Assembly: GCA_965242775.1 (NCBI GenBank)
Contig: CBDETI010000005.1
Span: 124,001-188,000 of the forward strand
From: JAWPMT01 sp965242775
GTDB lineage: Bacteria; Bacteroidota; Bacteroidia; Cytophagales; Cyclobacteriaceae
Length of the DNA: 64,000 nucleotides
Direction: 5' to 3'
Shown here: positions 17,821 to 26,412 of the stretch, piece after piece
Position numbering within the stretch: the stretch's first letter is position 1
How the letters are laid out: each line of letters opens with the position of its first letter
The notes under the pieces: generated by a model
The model's database searches: none
Seen by the model: only the letters and a program-made list of their open reading frames with translations
What the model was told of the DNA's origin: nothing
Program-made: the position numbers and the translations under genes

Positions 17821-18000
17821 CTAAAATGCTAAATCTTCCTGGAGACCTTTCCTGATCTCTTGTAGTGCGCGTGCTTGCTTACTCTCGGCAGTCAAGCGCC
17901 GTAGCTCGATCAAGTGTTCCACAAAACCCAACACGTCCTTCTGATCCGCCTCAGGTAATTGATAGCACTTCTCTGTAATTTGTCTAACTAATTGTTCCAT
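17821..18000 (-). CDS. Small antitoxin-like / DUF2281-like protein, 59 aa
   Basis: ATG at 17998-18000 on the minus strand opens 59 codons ending at TAG 17821-17823. The product begins MEQLVRQITEKCYQLPEADQ and continues with a helix resembling the DVLGFVEHLIELRR pattern of DUF2281/VapB-like antitoxins (residues about 1-35), then a charged helix. The resemblance is by eye. No PIN or RelE toxin gene is adjacent; the neighbour upstream on this strand is a redoxin. It may be an orphan antitoxin or an unrelated small helical protein. Confidence 0.5.
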   Translation of the reverse strand: MEQLVRQITEKCYQLPEADQKDVLGFVEHLIELRRLTAESKQARALQEIRKGLQEDLAF

Positions 18001-18092
18001 AGCAAAAAAAATCGTTAGGTGCTCTAACTCATTATGCTACAGTAGGTTGCAAAATTGAGAATAAAATGTTCGGTGGGGGACAATCCACCGGA

Positions 18093-18647
18093 TCACTTCC
18101 ACTTGATGTTACAGCCCAAGCTAGGTTTTTGCAATTCTGAAATATTACGTCCATCTACCAATGCATCCATCGCGCGTCTGAGGTCTTTCCCATCAACAGG
18201 AAGACCATTACCTGGTCTGCTGTCATCCAACTGGCCCCGATAAACCAGGCTAAGATCCTTATCAAATAAATAGAAGTCCGGGGTGCATGCTGCATCGTAG
18301 GCCTTGGCTACCTCCTGTGTTTCATCGTACAAGTAGGAGAAAGGGTAACCAACTTGCTTTCCGTGAACGGTCATTTCGGCAGGACCATCCTGAGGATAAT
18401 TGGTTACGTCGTTGCTGCTGATGGCGACAATAGAGATTCCCTGCTGTTGATATTGATTGCCTAGTTGTACCAATTCCTCATTTACATGAATAACAAATGG
18501 ACAATGGTTACAAATAAACATAATCAGGGTACCTGCCGGACCGGCTATGTCCAGTGAGACAAGCTCATTGTTGTTCAGCGTATCAGGTAGATGAAATTGA
18601 GGGGCTTTTGTGCCCAAGGGCAACATATTGGACGGAGTACGGGCCAT
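18093..18647 (-). CDS. Thioredoxin-family peroxiredoxin-like protein
   Basis: I choose ATG 18647 (MARTPSNMLPLGTKAPQF); an upstream TTG at 18671 would add 8 residues. The 184-residue product is an AhpC/TSA-like redoxin with the LGTKAPQFHLPDT entry, the active site FICNHCPFVIH (CxxC) near residue 47, and a cis-Pro region CTPDFYLFDKD near 125. The CNHCPFV form marks a widespread thioredoxin-like family of unknown substrate, probably a cytosolic disulfide reductase or peroxiredoxin. It is divergent from the GMC oxidoreductase, with 47 bases between starts. Confidence 0.88.
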   Translation of the reverse strand: MARTPSNMLPLGTKAPQFHLPDTLNNNELVSLDIAGPAGTLIMFICNHCPFVIHVNEELVQLGNQYQQQGISIVAISSNDVTNYPQDGPAEMTVHGKQVGYPFSYLYDETQEVAKAYDAACTPDFYLFDKDLSLVYRGQLDDSRPGNGLPVDGKDLRRAMDALVDGRNISELQKPSLGCNIKWK

Positions 18648-18694
18648 GTTTTCAGAATGTGTTGTGTACAAAAGTAATTGCCTATCTTAACAAG

Positions 18695-20317
18695 ATGCCG
18701 GTTACCTATGATTACATCATTATTGGCGCAGGGTCCAGTGGGTGTGTACTAGCCAACAGACTCTCGCAAAGCGGAGAATTTAAAGTGTTGCTCCTGGAGG
18801 CCGGCGGTCCGGACCGTGACCCGCTTCTGAAGATACCAGGTGCCTATGGTAAACTTTTCGGCAAACCCTATGATTGGGCCTATTGGACGGAGCCACAATC
18901 ACATGTCAACAATCGAAACATCTACATTCCAAGGGGCAAAACCCTGGGCGGGTGTAGCAGCACAAATGCTATGGCATATGTTCGAGGCAATAAACGGGAT
19001 TTTGACCAATGGGCAGAAGTGGCGGGAAATCAATGGTCCTACGAAAATGTATTACCATATTTTATCCGTAGCGAACGGAATCAGGTGATTTCCAAGATGG
19101 ATCATGGATTCCATGGAGCGGAAGGGGAATTGTACGTTTCGCACAACCATCGTTTCGAATCACCTTTTTCTCGAGCCTTTCTGGAGGCTGGCAAGGCTTG
19201 GGGTCTTCCCTACAACAACGATTACAACGGAGCTTCGCAAGCAGGTGTCTCCAGGTTTCAATTTAATATTAAGAAAGGTAGTAGGCACAGTGCGGCGACG
19301 GCATTTCTCAAACCTGCCTTGTTGAGAGCGAACCTGGATGTCCGCACCAATTCCCCGGTATCACGTTTGTTGATTAGTGATGGCCGGGTCACGGGCGTGT
19401 CAGTCAAGGGGAAAGCAACGGAGGAGATTCTTGAGGCAAATAAGGAGGTAATCTTGTCTGCAGGCGCGATCAATAGTCCACAACTGTTATTAGTTTCAGG
19501 AATTGGCCCGTCGGAGGAGTTGAAGGAAATAGGGATTGAAGTCAGGGTCGATCATCAAGAAGTGGGTAAAAACCTGCAAGACCATTTATTTTACTCCGTT
19601 TCGGCCACCTCTACTTCCCAGGAGGGTCTGAATCATGTGATCAGCACTCCCAGCCAGCTTTGGAACCTTGGAAAGTATCTCATCTCTAAGCGGGGACCTT
19701 TGACGATTGGCCCGCTGGAGGCCGTAGCCTTTTTTAACCTGGAAGATCCGACCAGTGAGGATTGTAATTTCCAGTTTCATTTTGCTCCCTTACATGTTGG
19801 AAAGGGCTATGATTACAATGTCTACGATTTGAGTACTTTTCCGAGGACCGATGGTTTTACAATTCTTCCGTCGTTGTTACACCCTAAAAGTAGGGGGCAA
19901 GTGTCGTTAAGATCATCCAAATCGACTGATGTCCCTGTAATTCAGCCTAATTTCTTATCAGAGGAAGATGATCTCAACCAGTTGATAAAAGGCGGGAGAA
20001 TTGCCCTGGAGTGGCTTCAAAGTGACGCATTTGGCGAGTACAGAAAAGAGATCGTGGCTCCTCTAGACTCTGATAGCGCCGACGATTGGGCTACACACAT
20101 CAGGCAATCTGTGGAAACCATCTATCATCCGGTTGGGACTTGTCGGATGGGGGATGACGAAGGCTCGGTGGTAGATCCGGAATTGCGGGTTCGGAATATT
20201 GCAGGTCTCCGTGTAGTGGATGCATCGATCATGCCATCCATTGTGACAGGGAACACAAATGCCGCTTGCTACATGATTGCGGAAAAAGCTGCGGACATGA
20301 TCTTCATGGATTCATAA
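18695..20317 (+). CDS. GMC-family FAD oxidoreductase (choline dehydrogenase-like)
   Basis: ATG 18695 (MPVTYDYIIIGAGSSGCVLA) starts 540 residues; the frame is open further upstream but the FAD-binding GxGxxG sits at the usual place with this start. Other GMC marks are IPRGKTLGGCSSTNAMAYVRG near residue 75, GAINSPQLLLVSGIGP near 255, and the catalytic region YHPVGTCRMGDDEG near 475, followed by GNTNAACYMIAEKAADMI. The family oxidises alcohols such as choline; the substrate here is unknown. No betaine aldehyde dehydrogenase is adjacent. The 3' end overlaps the convergent pgl gene by 14 bases. Confidence 0.92.
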   Translation: MPVTYDYIIIGAGSSGCVLANRLSQSGEFKVLLLEAGGPDRDPLLKIPGAYGKLFGKPYDWAYWTEPQSHVNNRNIYIPRGKTLGGCSSTNAMAYVRGNKRDFDQWAEVAGNQWSYENVLPYFIRSERNQVISKMDHGFHGAEGELYVSHNHRFESPFSRAFLEAGKAWGLPYNNDYNGASQAGVSRFQFNIKKGSRHSAATAFLKPALLRANLDVRTNSPVSRLLISDGRVTGVSVKGKATEEILEANKEVILSAGAINSPQLLLVSGIGPSEELKEIGIEVRVDHQEVGKNLQDHLFYSVSATSTSQEGLNHVISTPSQLWNLGKYLISKRGPLTIGPLEAVAFFNLEDPTSEDCNFQFHFAPLHVGKGYDYNVYDLSTFPRTDGFTILPSLLHPKSRGQVSLRSSKSTDVPVIQPNFLSEEDDLNQLIKGGRIALEWLQSDAFGEYRKEIVAPLDSDSADDWATHIRQSVETIYHPVGTCRMGDDEGSVVDPELRVRNIAGLRVVDASIMPSIVTGNTNAACYMIAEKAADMIFMDS

Positions 20318-21020
20318 GACTCGCCGCAGCTTCATCCATGAACCAGAATACCCGCTCGCCTTTGATGTGAGCTGCCGGGAACAATTCACTGCCAGGAGTC
20401 TCATTCAGTATGGATCTTACTTTTTCTGCCTTGTTTTCGCCAGTTACAAGAAAGACGATTTCGGAAGCATTTTTGATCACCTGACCCGTCATGGTTACAC
20501 GCTGCTGACCACTTACCGGATGGTTGGCTACTTCACAAATTCTCTCGGAACTTAGAAGTTGCATACGATTTGGAAATATCGACGCTGTGTGTCCATCATC
20601 ACCCATTCCCAGAACCATCAGATCTATCGCAGGTAGTCCATTTTTTTCAGCGCAGACCTCTTGCAAAAGCTTACCATACCTGTTGGCCTCTTTTTCAGGA
20701 TTTGCTTCACCCCGGACCCGATGAACATTATCCAGGTTCAGTGCTAAGGGACCAAAGAAAAAGTCGTTGGTCATTTTAAAATTACTTTCCTCATGATCTG
20801 GAGGTACACATCTTTCATCTCCCCAGAAAAAATGCACTTTCTCCCAGTCTGTGGGGGAAGTTGATGAAGACGCCAAATGCTGAAAAAGCAACTTCGGGGT
20901 AGATCCACCGGAAAGGCTAATGGTCGGTTGCGGCAATCGGTTTACGGTCTTGATCAAGAAGCCTGCAAAGGCTGCAGCTACTTCGTTGGGGTTCTTATAA
21001 ACTCGAATTTCGGGTGTCAT
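20304..21020 (-). CDS. pgl: 6-phosphogluconolactonase
   Basis: The enzyme hydrolyses 6-phosphogluconolactone to 6-phosphogluconate. With ATG at 21020 (MTPEIRVYKNPNEVAAAF) the protein has 238 residues, the normal size for the DevB/SOL type. Motifs are LSGGSTPKLLFQHLA near residue 37, VHFFWGDERCVPPDHEESN near 68 and LMVLGMGDDGHTASIFP near 133. The start ATGA overlaps the zwf stop, so zwf and pgl are translationally coupled, and the two encode consecutive steps. Confidence 0.95.
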   Translation of the reverse strand: MTPEIRVYKNPNEVAAAFAGFLIKTVNRLPQPTISLSGGSTPKLLFQHLASSSTSPTDWEKVHFFWGDERCVPPDHEESNFKMTNDFFFGPLALNLDNVHRVRGEANPEKEANRYGKLLQEVCAEKNGLPAIDLMVLGMGDDGHTASIFPNRMQLLSSERICEVANHPVSGQQRVTMTGQVIKNASEIVFLVTGENKAEKVRSILNETPGSELFPAAHIKGERVFWFMDEAAASLMNP

Positions 21021-22543
21021 AATTCGCAATATTCTCCATCGTCGGTAAGGTTCTTGCACGGATATCGCCAGTGCATGTTGTCATCATCGATCAAATCATC
21101 GACGTGCTCAGGCCCCCAGGTGCCTGCAGGATATCCAAAAACGGGTATGTCGTCCTCGTTTTGCCAGGCGTCCAGTATCGGATCTATAAATTTCCAAGCA
21201 GCTTCCACACTGTCTCCACGGGCATAAAGTGTAGCGTCAGATTGCATGGCGTCAAGGATAAGTCGTTCATAGGCTTCAGGAACGTATGCATCAGCCAATT
21301 CATCGTAGTGGAAGTCCAAATTCACATTTTTGACGTTGAATCCAGCTCCCGGAATTTTGAAACCCACTTTCATTAGCATGCCCTCGTTTGGCTGGATCCG
21401 GAGTACCAGCATGTTTTGGGAATTGTGTAGTTCGGACTTGGGAAAAAGGTGGTGATGATTGGGTTTGAAGTGTATAACCACTTCGGACACCCGGGTTGGC
21501 AGCCGCTTTCCGGACCGTATGTAAAAGGGAACTCCTGCCCATCTCCAATTGTCGATGTAGAATTTCATCGCCACGAAAGTCTCTGTTTTGGAGTTTGGGT
21601 CTACTCCTGGCTCTTCCCGATAACCGAGCATTTCTTCTCCGCGAATCTTTGAATGCATATACTGGCCCCGAATTACGTTTTTGCGGATATCCTCGGTCGT
21701 GTAAGGACGAAGCGATTCAAACAGCTTCAATTTTTCATTTCTTATGCTATCCGCATCGACCCGCACTGGTGGTTCCATGGCCACAAGAGAAACCAATTGC
21801 AATAAGTGATTTTGGATCATATCTCTCAAGGCACCTGAGTTGTCATAGTAACCACCTCGCTTTTCTACCCCAACACTTTCGGCGGAGGTAATTTCCACCC
21901 GGTGAATGTAGTTTCGGTTCCATAGGGGCTCGAAAATGCTATTGGCGAATCGGGTGACGAATAAGTTTTGTACCGTTTCCTTGCCCAGATAGTGATCTAT
22001 TCGGTAGATCTGATGTTCACCAAAGCATTGTTTCAATGCGCTATTTAGCTCTTGAGCAGTGGCCAGGTTGTATCCGAATGGCTTTTCTATGATCAAATGT
22101 TTCCATCCATCGTCTTCCTTGTTAAGGCCTACATTGGCAAGCCCTTGGCTTATCGGACCATATAAGCTGGGAGGTGTCGATAAGTAAAAAATGCAGTTTC
22201 CGCCAGTATCTTTTTCTCTTTGAATTTTTTTGAGTCGATCACGCAGTGTGCCAAATGCACTTTCCTGGGCGGTATCGATGGTTTGGTACTCGAGTATCCC
22301 GGCAAACTTGTCAATGTCTTCTTGCGATAGGGCTTCCATATCTAGAAAATCGCTGCTATATACGGCCTTGTCCCTAAAGCCCTTGTCTCCCAGGTCCGAC
22401 CTCCCAACACCAAGTACGACGAAGTTTTCGGGTAGTAGTTTGCCTTTGTAAAGGTTGAAAACTGCAGGTATGAGTTTCCTGGCCGTAAGGTCTCCGGAAG
22501 CACCGAAGATCACAAGTACCTGGTTTGGAATTTTGGTGGACAT
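21017..22543 (-). CDS. zwf: Glucose-6-phosphate 1-dehydrogenase
   Basis: Zwf oxidises glucose-6-phosphate with NAD(P)+ as the first step of the oxidative pentose phosphate pathway. The 508-residue protein has the nucleotide-binding motif VIFGASGDLTARKLIP near residue 10, the substrate motif YRIDHYLGKETVQN near 180, and FVAMKFYIDNWRWAGVPFYIRSGKRL near 325. Length matches the family. It is divergent from gnd with 159 bases between the starts, a region that should hold both promoters. pgl follows with a 4-base overlap. Confidence 0.97.
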   Translation of the reverse strand: MSTKIPNQVLVIFGASGDLTARKLIPAVFNLYKGKLLPENFVVLGVGRSDLGDKGFRDKAVYSSDFLDMEALSQEDIDKFAGILEYQTIDTAQESAFGTLRDRLKKIQREKDTGGNCIFYLSTPPSLYGPISQGLANVGLNKEDDGWKHLIIEKPFGYNLATAQELNSALKQCFGEHQIYRIDHYLGKETVQNLFVTRFANSIFEPLWNRNYIHRVEITSAESVGVEKRGGYYDNSGALRDMIQNHLLQLVSLVAMEPPVRVDADSIRNEKLKLFESLRPYTTEDIRKNVIRGQYMHSKIRGEEMLGYREEPGVDPNSKTETFVAMKFYIDNWRWAGVPFYIRSGKRLPTRVSEVVIHFKPNHHHLFPKSELHNSQNMLVLRIQPNEGMLMKVGFKIPGAGFNVKNVNLDFHYDELADAYVPEAYERLILDAMQSDATLYARGDSVEAAWKFIDPILDAWQNEDDIPVFGYPAGTWGPEHVDDLIDDDNMHWRYPCKNLTDDGEYCEL

Positions 22544-22702
22544 ATGTTTTTCTCGAGTAGGAAGAATTTAAACGGGATTGCGTCCAAATTTGCACGCTAC
22601 TCGAATATAAACCAGTTTTCCCTCCCAATGATTAGATCGAATTAAGTTCGAATAATCACAGCCGAATTTATAACTTGGCAGCGTACTTATTTTGGATAGG
22701 AA

Positions 22703-24091
22703 ATGTCTTACGATTTTGGTTTGGTGGGCCTCGGAGTTATGGGCCGCAATTTTATCTTGAATGTCACCGACAGCAAATTTTCTGCAATTGGTCTGGATAC
22801 TGATCCGGAAAAGGTGGAGGCACTCAAAAATGAGGGAGCAGGCAAAGAAGTAGACGCAACTACGGACAAAGCAGAATTTGTAAAAAGCCTCAGTCAACCA
22901 AGGAAGATCATGTTGCTGGTTCCGGCCGGAGGCCCGGTTGATGCCGTTATAGCGGATTTGTCCCCTCATTTAGCAGAGGGAGACTTGATTATCGATGGTG
23001 GTAATTCGTTTTTCAGTGATACCGATCGCCGGTTCGAGCTATTGCAGGAAAAAGGGATCCATTTTATGGGTTGCGGGGTGTCCGGTGGTGCCAAAGGTGC
23101 GCGTTTTGGTCCAAGTATGATGCCTGGGGGTAGCAAGGAATCATGGGAGATCGTAAAGCCGATTTTTGAGGCAGCTGCCGCCAAAGTAGGGAACGACCCC
23201 TGCGTCGCCTTTCTTGGCAACGGCTCCGCAGGAAATTATGTAAAAATGGTTCATAATGGTATTGAGTATGCCATGATGCAATTGATTTCAGAGGTATATG
23301 ATATTATGCGCACGGGGCTTGGAAGGTCAAATAACCAGTTACATGAGATTTTTGACTCCTGGAACAAGGGGCGTCTTCAGTCTTTCCTGGTTGAAATCAC
23401 AGCAGAGATTTTTGAAAAAGAGGATGATCAAGGTACGGGCGACTTGGTGGACAAGATTCTGGATCGCGCCAAGCAAAAAGGTACTGGCAAATGGACTTCT
23501 CAAAATGCCATGGATTTGGGTGTGGCCATTCCTGCAATTGACTCTGCGGTAAGTATGCGTCAGGTGTCTGCATTAAAAGAGGAGAGAGTCAAGGCTGAAA
23601 ACATGTACGGTCGAAAAGCGAGCCCCGGCGGTTTGCTGAATGTCGATCAAGTAGAATCGGCGCTTTATGTCTCCTTCATCATTTCATATGCACAGGGAAT
23701 GACCCAACTGGCGGCCGCTTCGCAGGAATATGATTATGGCCTTGATCTTGAAACGATTTCTAAGATCTGGAGAGGAGGCTGTATTATTAGGTCGGCAATT
23801 CTGGAGGATATGAGAAATGCTTACAAGGCCAACCCGACCCTTTCAAACTTACTTTTTGACGAAGATTTTGCTTCAGGGGTGAAAGGGGGGCTAGAAGACC
23901 TCAAGCAAACGGTTGCCTTTGCAGTTAACAACAATATCCCTGCAATGGCTCTGAGCTCGACTTTAAATTATCTGCAGGCAATAACCACCGGAAGATTGCC
24001 ATTGAACCTTATCCAGGCACAGCGCGATCATTTTGGATCTCATACCTACGAACGGCTGGACAAAGCGGGTGTTTTTCATTCAGAATGGTAG
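22703..24091 (+). CDS. gnd: 6-phosphogluconate dehydrogenase, decarboxylating
   Basis: Gnd converts 6-phosphogluconate to ribulose-5-phosphate and CO2 with NADP+. The 462-residue protein has the Rossmann motif GLVGLGVMGRNFILNVTD at the start, IDGGNSFFSDTDRR near residue 97, GCGVSGGAKGARFGPSMMPGG near 125, and MVHNGIEYAMMQLISEVYD near 180 with the catalytic Lys before it. The C-terminal helical domain ends QAQRDHFGSHTYERLD. Full length. It faces zwf head to head and ends 4 bases before the convergent ppgK stop. Confidence 0.97.
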   Translation: MSYDFGLVGLGVMGRNFILNVTDSKFSAIGLDTDPEKVEALKNEGAGKEVDATTDKAEFVKSLSQPRKIMLLVPAGGPVDAVIADLSPHLAEGDLIIDGGNSFFSDTDRRFELLQEKGIHFMGCGVSGGAKGARFGPSMMPGGSKESWEIVKPIFEAAAAKVGNDPCVAFLGNGSAGNYVKMVHNGIEYAMMQLISEVYDIMRTGLGRSNNQLHEIFDSWNKGRLQSFLVEITAEIFEKEDDQGTGDLVDKILDRAKQKGTGKWTSQNAMDLGVAIPAIDSAVSMRQVSALKEERVKAENMYGRKASPGGLLNVDQVESALYVSFIISYAQGMTQLAAASQEYDYGLDLETISKIWRGGCIIRSAILEDMRNAYKANPTLSNLLFDEDFASGVKGGLEDLKQTVAFAVNNNIPAMALSSTLNYLQAITTGRLPLNLIQAQRDHFGSHTYERLDKAGVFHSEW

Positions 24092-24095
24092 ATTA

Positions 24096-24833
24096 CTAAA
24101 TTGTTTCAGCCGCTGATAACGCTGCACCAATGATGCCAGCATTGTTTCGTAATGTTGCTGGTGCCACGTCACATTCCAGTTGGAACTTATGACAATAGTT
24201 GTCATATTTCTTCGAAACGCCGCCGCCAATAATGATCATGTCTGGCCAAAACAGAAATTCGAGCCTTTGTAGATACTCGTTAACTCTTGAACCAAATGTA
24301 TCCCAGTCGAGGTTTTCCTTTTCCCTGGAAGAGTTGGCCGTATAATGCTCTGCTATTTTGCCGTGTAGCCTCAGATGTCCTAACTCGGAATTTGGTACCA
24401 ACCGGCCTTCTGTAAAAATCGCGGTGCCAATCCCTGTCCCAAAAGCTGCCATGATGATCGTACCATGATGGCCCTTGCCAGCTCCAAAAGCTACCTCTCC
24501 GTGTCCAGCTGCATCTACGTCGTTGAGCAAATGGGCATCGCAACCAGTAACTTTTTTGATTTCTTTGGCGGCATTGACACCTACCCAGGAAGCGTCAATA
24601 TTTGATGCGGTTTTTACAATCTCATGCTTAACGGCAGCTGGGAATCCACAGCCAATTTTCCCTTTCCAGGCAAATTGCGTCACCAGTTCCTTTACTGTTG
24701 CAATTACAGCCTCTGGCGTTGCGGGTTGAGGAGTCTTGATTTTTATTCGTTCGGTGACTAGTTCTCCTTTCTTGATATCTACGATGGCACCTTTGATACC
24801 CGTGCCGCCAATATCAATACCTAACATTTCCAT
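24096..24833 (-). CDS. ppgK: ROK-family sugar kinase, probable polyphosphate glucokinase
   Basis: The 245-residue protein has the ROK phosphate motif LGIDIGGTGIKGAIVDI at the N-terminus, NDVDAAGHGEVAFGAGKG near residue 100, FGTGIGTAIFTEGRLVPNSELGHL near 130, and a C-terminal IIIGGGVSKKY. The size and the LVPNSELGH form match polyphosphate-dependent glucokinases more than NagC-type repressors, and there is no HTH domain. It should phosphorylate glucose to glucose-6-phosphate from polyphosphate and/or ATP, which feeds Zwf. It is convergent with gnd. Confidence 0.82.
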   Translation of the reverse strand: MEMLGIDIGGTGIKGAIVDIKKGELVTERIKIKTPQPATPEAVIATVKELVTQFAWKGKIGCGFPAAVKHEIVKTASNIDASWVGVNAAKEIKKVTGCDAHLLNDVDAAGHGEVAFGAGKGHHGTIIMAAFGTGIGTAIFTEGRLVPNSELGHLRLHGKIAEHYTANSSREKENLDWDTFGSRVNEYLQRLEFLFWPDMIIIGGGVSKKYDNYCHKFQLECDVAPATLRNNAGIIGAALSAAETI

Positions 24834-24933
24834 GGCGAAAAATTAGAATTTTCTCAGGACTCCAATGTTAAGTTTTTGGTAATTCGAATATTAATCAAGG
24901 GATTGCCTGCTTTTGCCTTTAGTTTTAGCCGTG

Positions 24934-26412
24934 ATGCGCTTGCCTTTTATTTGTTTGCTCCTGGTTTTCTCCAGTTTTTTGAAAGGCCAAACGCTGCATC
25001 GGGCCTTTCTCGCTTTCAACCCCGAAGAAGAGCGAGTTAGAATCTGTGCCGATGAACAAAGCGTCTTTGTACTTAGGAATCTCAAGGGAGAAAGATTGGA
25101 TATTATCCACTTTGACCAGGAACTTCAGGAACAATGGGCGGTAGGCATCACGGTCCCGGGGCTGGAACTTACCGTGGCAGAAATATTCAATGACCAGCTA
25201 ACACTATTTCTGACCGGTAAAGGGCAAAAAAGATTTCAAGTTTTGGAGATAGCTCGGCTCAACGGTCATTATGCCAAAACTGGCTATCAACTTAAGCAAC
25301 CCTTCTACGCCAACAGACTCACCGGTTTTAAAGACACGCATTGGGTCAGTGGTTTCGTTGGCAACCGACCGGTGGCTTTCGGTTTGGATGCGGAGACCGG
25401 CACCATGAAGGCTTTGCCAATAGGACATGCCCAGCCTGTTAAGTCCATCGATTACTTACATTTTGACGAAAACAGTCGAACGCTTGATATTTTGTTGAGA
25501 ACCAGTTTTGGCAGTTATCAGGGCTACGTCCTACGATCCATCAACAGGGATGGCAGAGTGGCAGCTAACTATGAACTCTTTTTGCCTGAAGAAAGCCTGG
25601 GTCAAGTAGCTTTTACGAAGAATTCGCGTGGTATTCTCACCGCAGCAACGGTTGTAAAGGCCAATTTGGAGACGGTCAAAGCAATTGCTACAATAAAAGG
25701 GCCTGAGAATGAATTGGAACACCGATTGTATCCTTTAGCGGAATTTGAAGGGGTAGAGGATCAGTACACATTGACTACTGATTTTCCGATCCAAATAAAA
25801 AAGCGCCCAAGGCACTTAAAAGGTCGACTTGACGCGGTAAAGTTTGATGAGGAGGCTATTACTATTTCCCTCGAGGCTTATGAAAAAAGTTATGAGGTGA
25901 GAGGTCAAATGCAACGAGAATCCGATCAGCAAAGTCTTGTCGATCAAATCGATCTCAATCGTTATGGGAGAAGGGATTTTGACGTAGATGAAGGTACACT
26001 AAATGATCGGGTAGACAATTTCTCTAATACGGAGGCCTCGGCTTATCGTTTCCGGGAGCTTATAATCGATAGGGTGCAGGAGCAGGGGGTAGACTTGGTA
26101 GCCAATTACTTTCTTCAGCTTGATTCCGAAGGTGCTAAAGGCCTGAAGTTCAGAATGCCAAAAGCCCTAGATAGCCCATTTCATATTTCACAGCAGAATT
26201 TTCGAGGCCCACTGTATTTGACCAGAACGACTAAGGATTGGTTGCTTGTGGATCTAAAGGAAATAGGGAATCCAAGACTGTTAGGGACATGGACATCATC
26301 GGGCTTACCTTATACCCTCTTAACTGATAATGAATCTTCCGTCCTAACCTATGGGTTTGTGCTAGTGGAAAAGAGGCTTTACCTGGTATTAGAGAAACAA
26401 ACTATCGACTGA
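24934..26412 (+). CDS. Secreted hypothetical protein
   Basis: ATG 24934 gives 492 residues starting with a signal peptide (MRLPFICLLLVFSSFLKGQ); an upstream ATG at 24913 would add seven residues ahead of it. The mature part is rich in short beta-strand segments with alternating hydrophobic residues and could form a beta-propeller, but I see no clear repeat motif and no known domain. It is probably periplasmic or surface-exposed. Its last 11 bases overlap the end of the convergent 26402-28066 gene. No operon partner is apparent. Confidence 0.75.
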   Translation: MRLPFICLLLVFSSFLKGQTLHRAFLAFNPEEERVRICADEQSVFVLRNLKGERLDIIHFDQELQEQWAVGITVPGLELTVAEIFNDQLTLFLTGKGQKRFQVLEIARLNGHYAKTGYQLKQPFYANRLTGFKDTHWVSGFVGNRPVAFGLDAETGTMKALPIGHAQPVKSIDYLHFDENSRTLDILLRTSFGSYQGYVLRSINRDGRVAANYELFLPEESLGQVAFTKNSRGILTAATVVKANLETVKAIATIKGPENELEHRLYPLAEFEGVEDQYTLTTDFPIQIKKRPRHLKGRLDAVKFDEEAITISLEAYEKSYEVRGQMQRESDQQSLVDQIDLNRYGRRDFDVDEGTLNDRVDNFSNTEASAYRFRELIIDRVQEQGVDLVANYFLQLDSEGAKGLKFRMPKALDSPFHISQQNFRGPLYLTRTTKDWLLVDLKEIGNPRLLGTWTSSGLPYTLLTDNESSVLTYGFVLVEKRLYLVLEKQTID

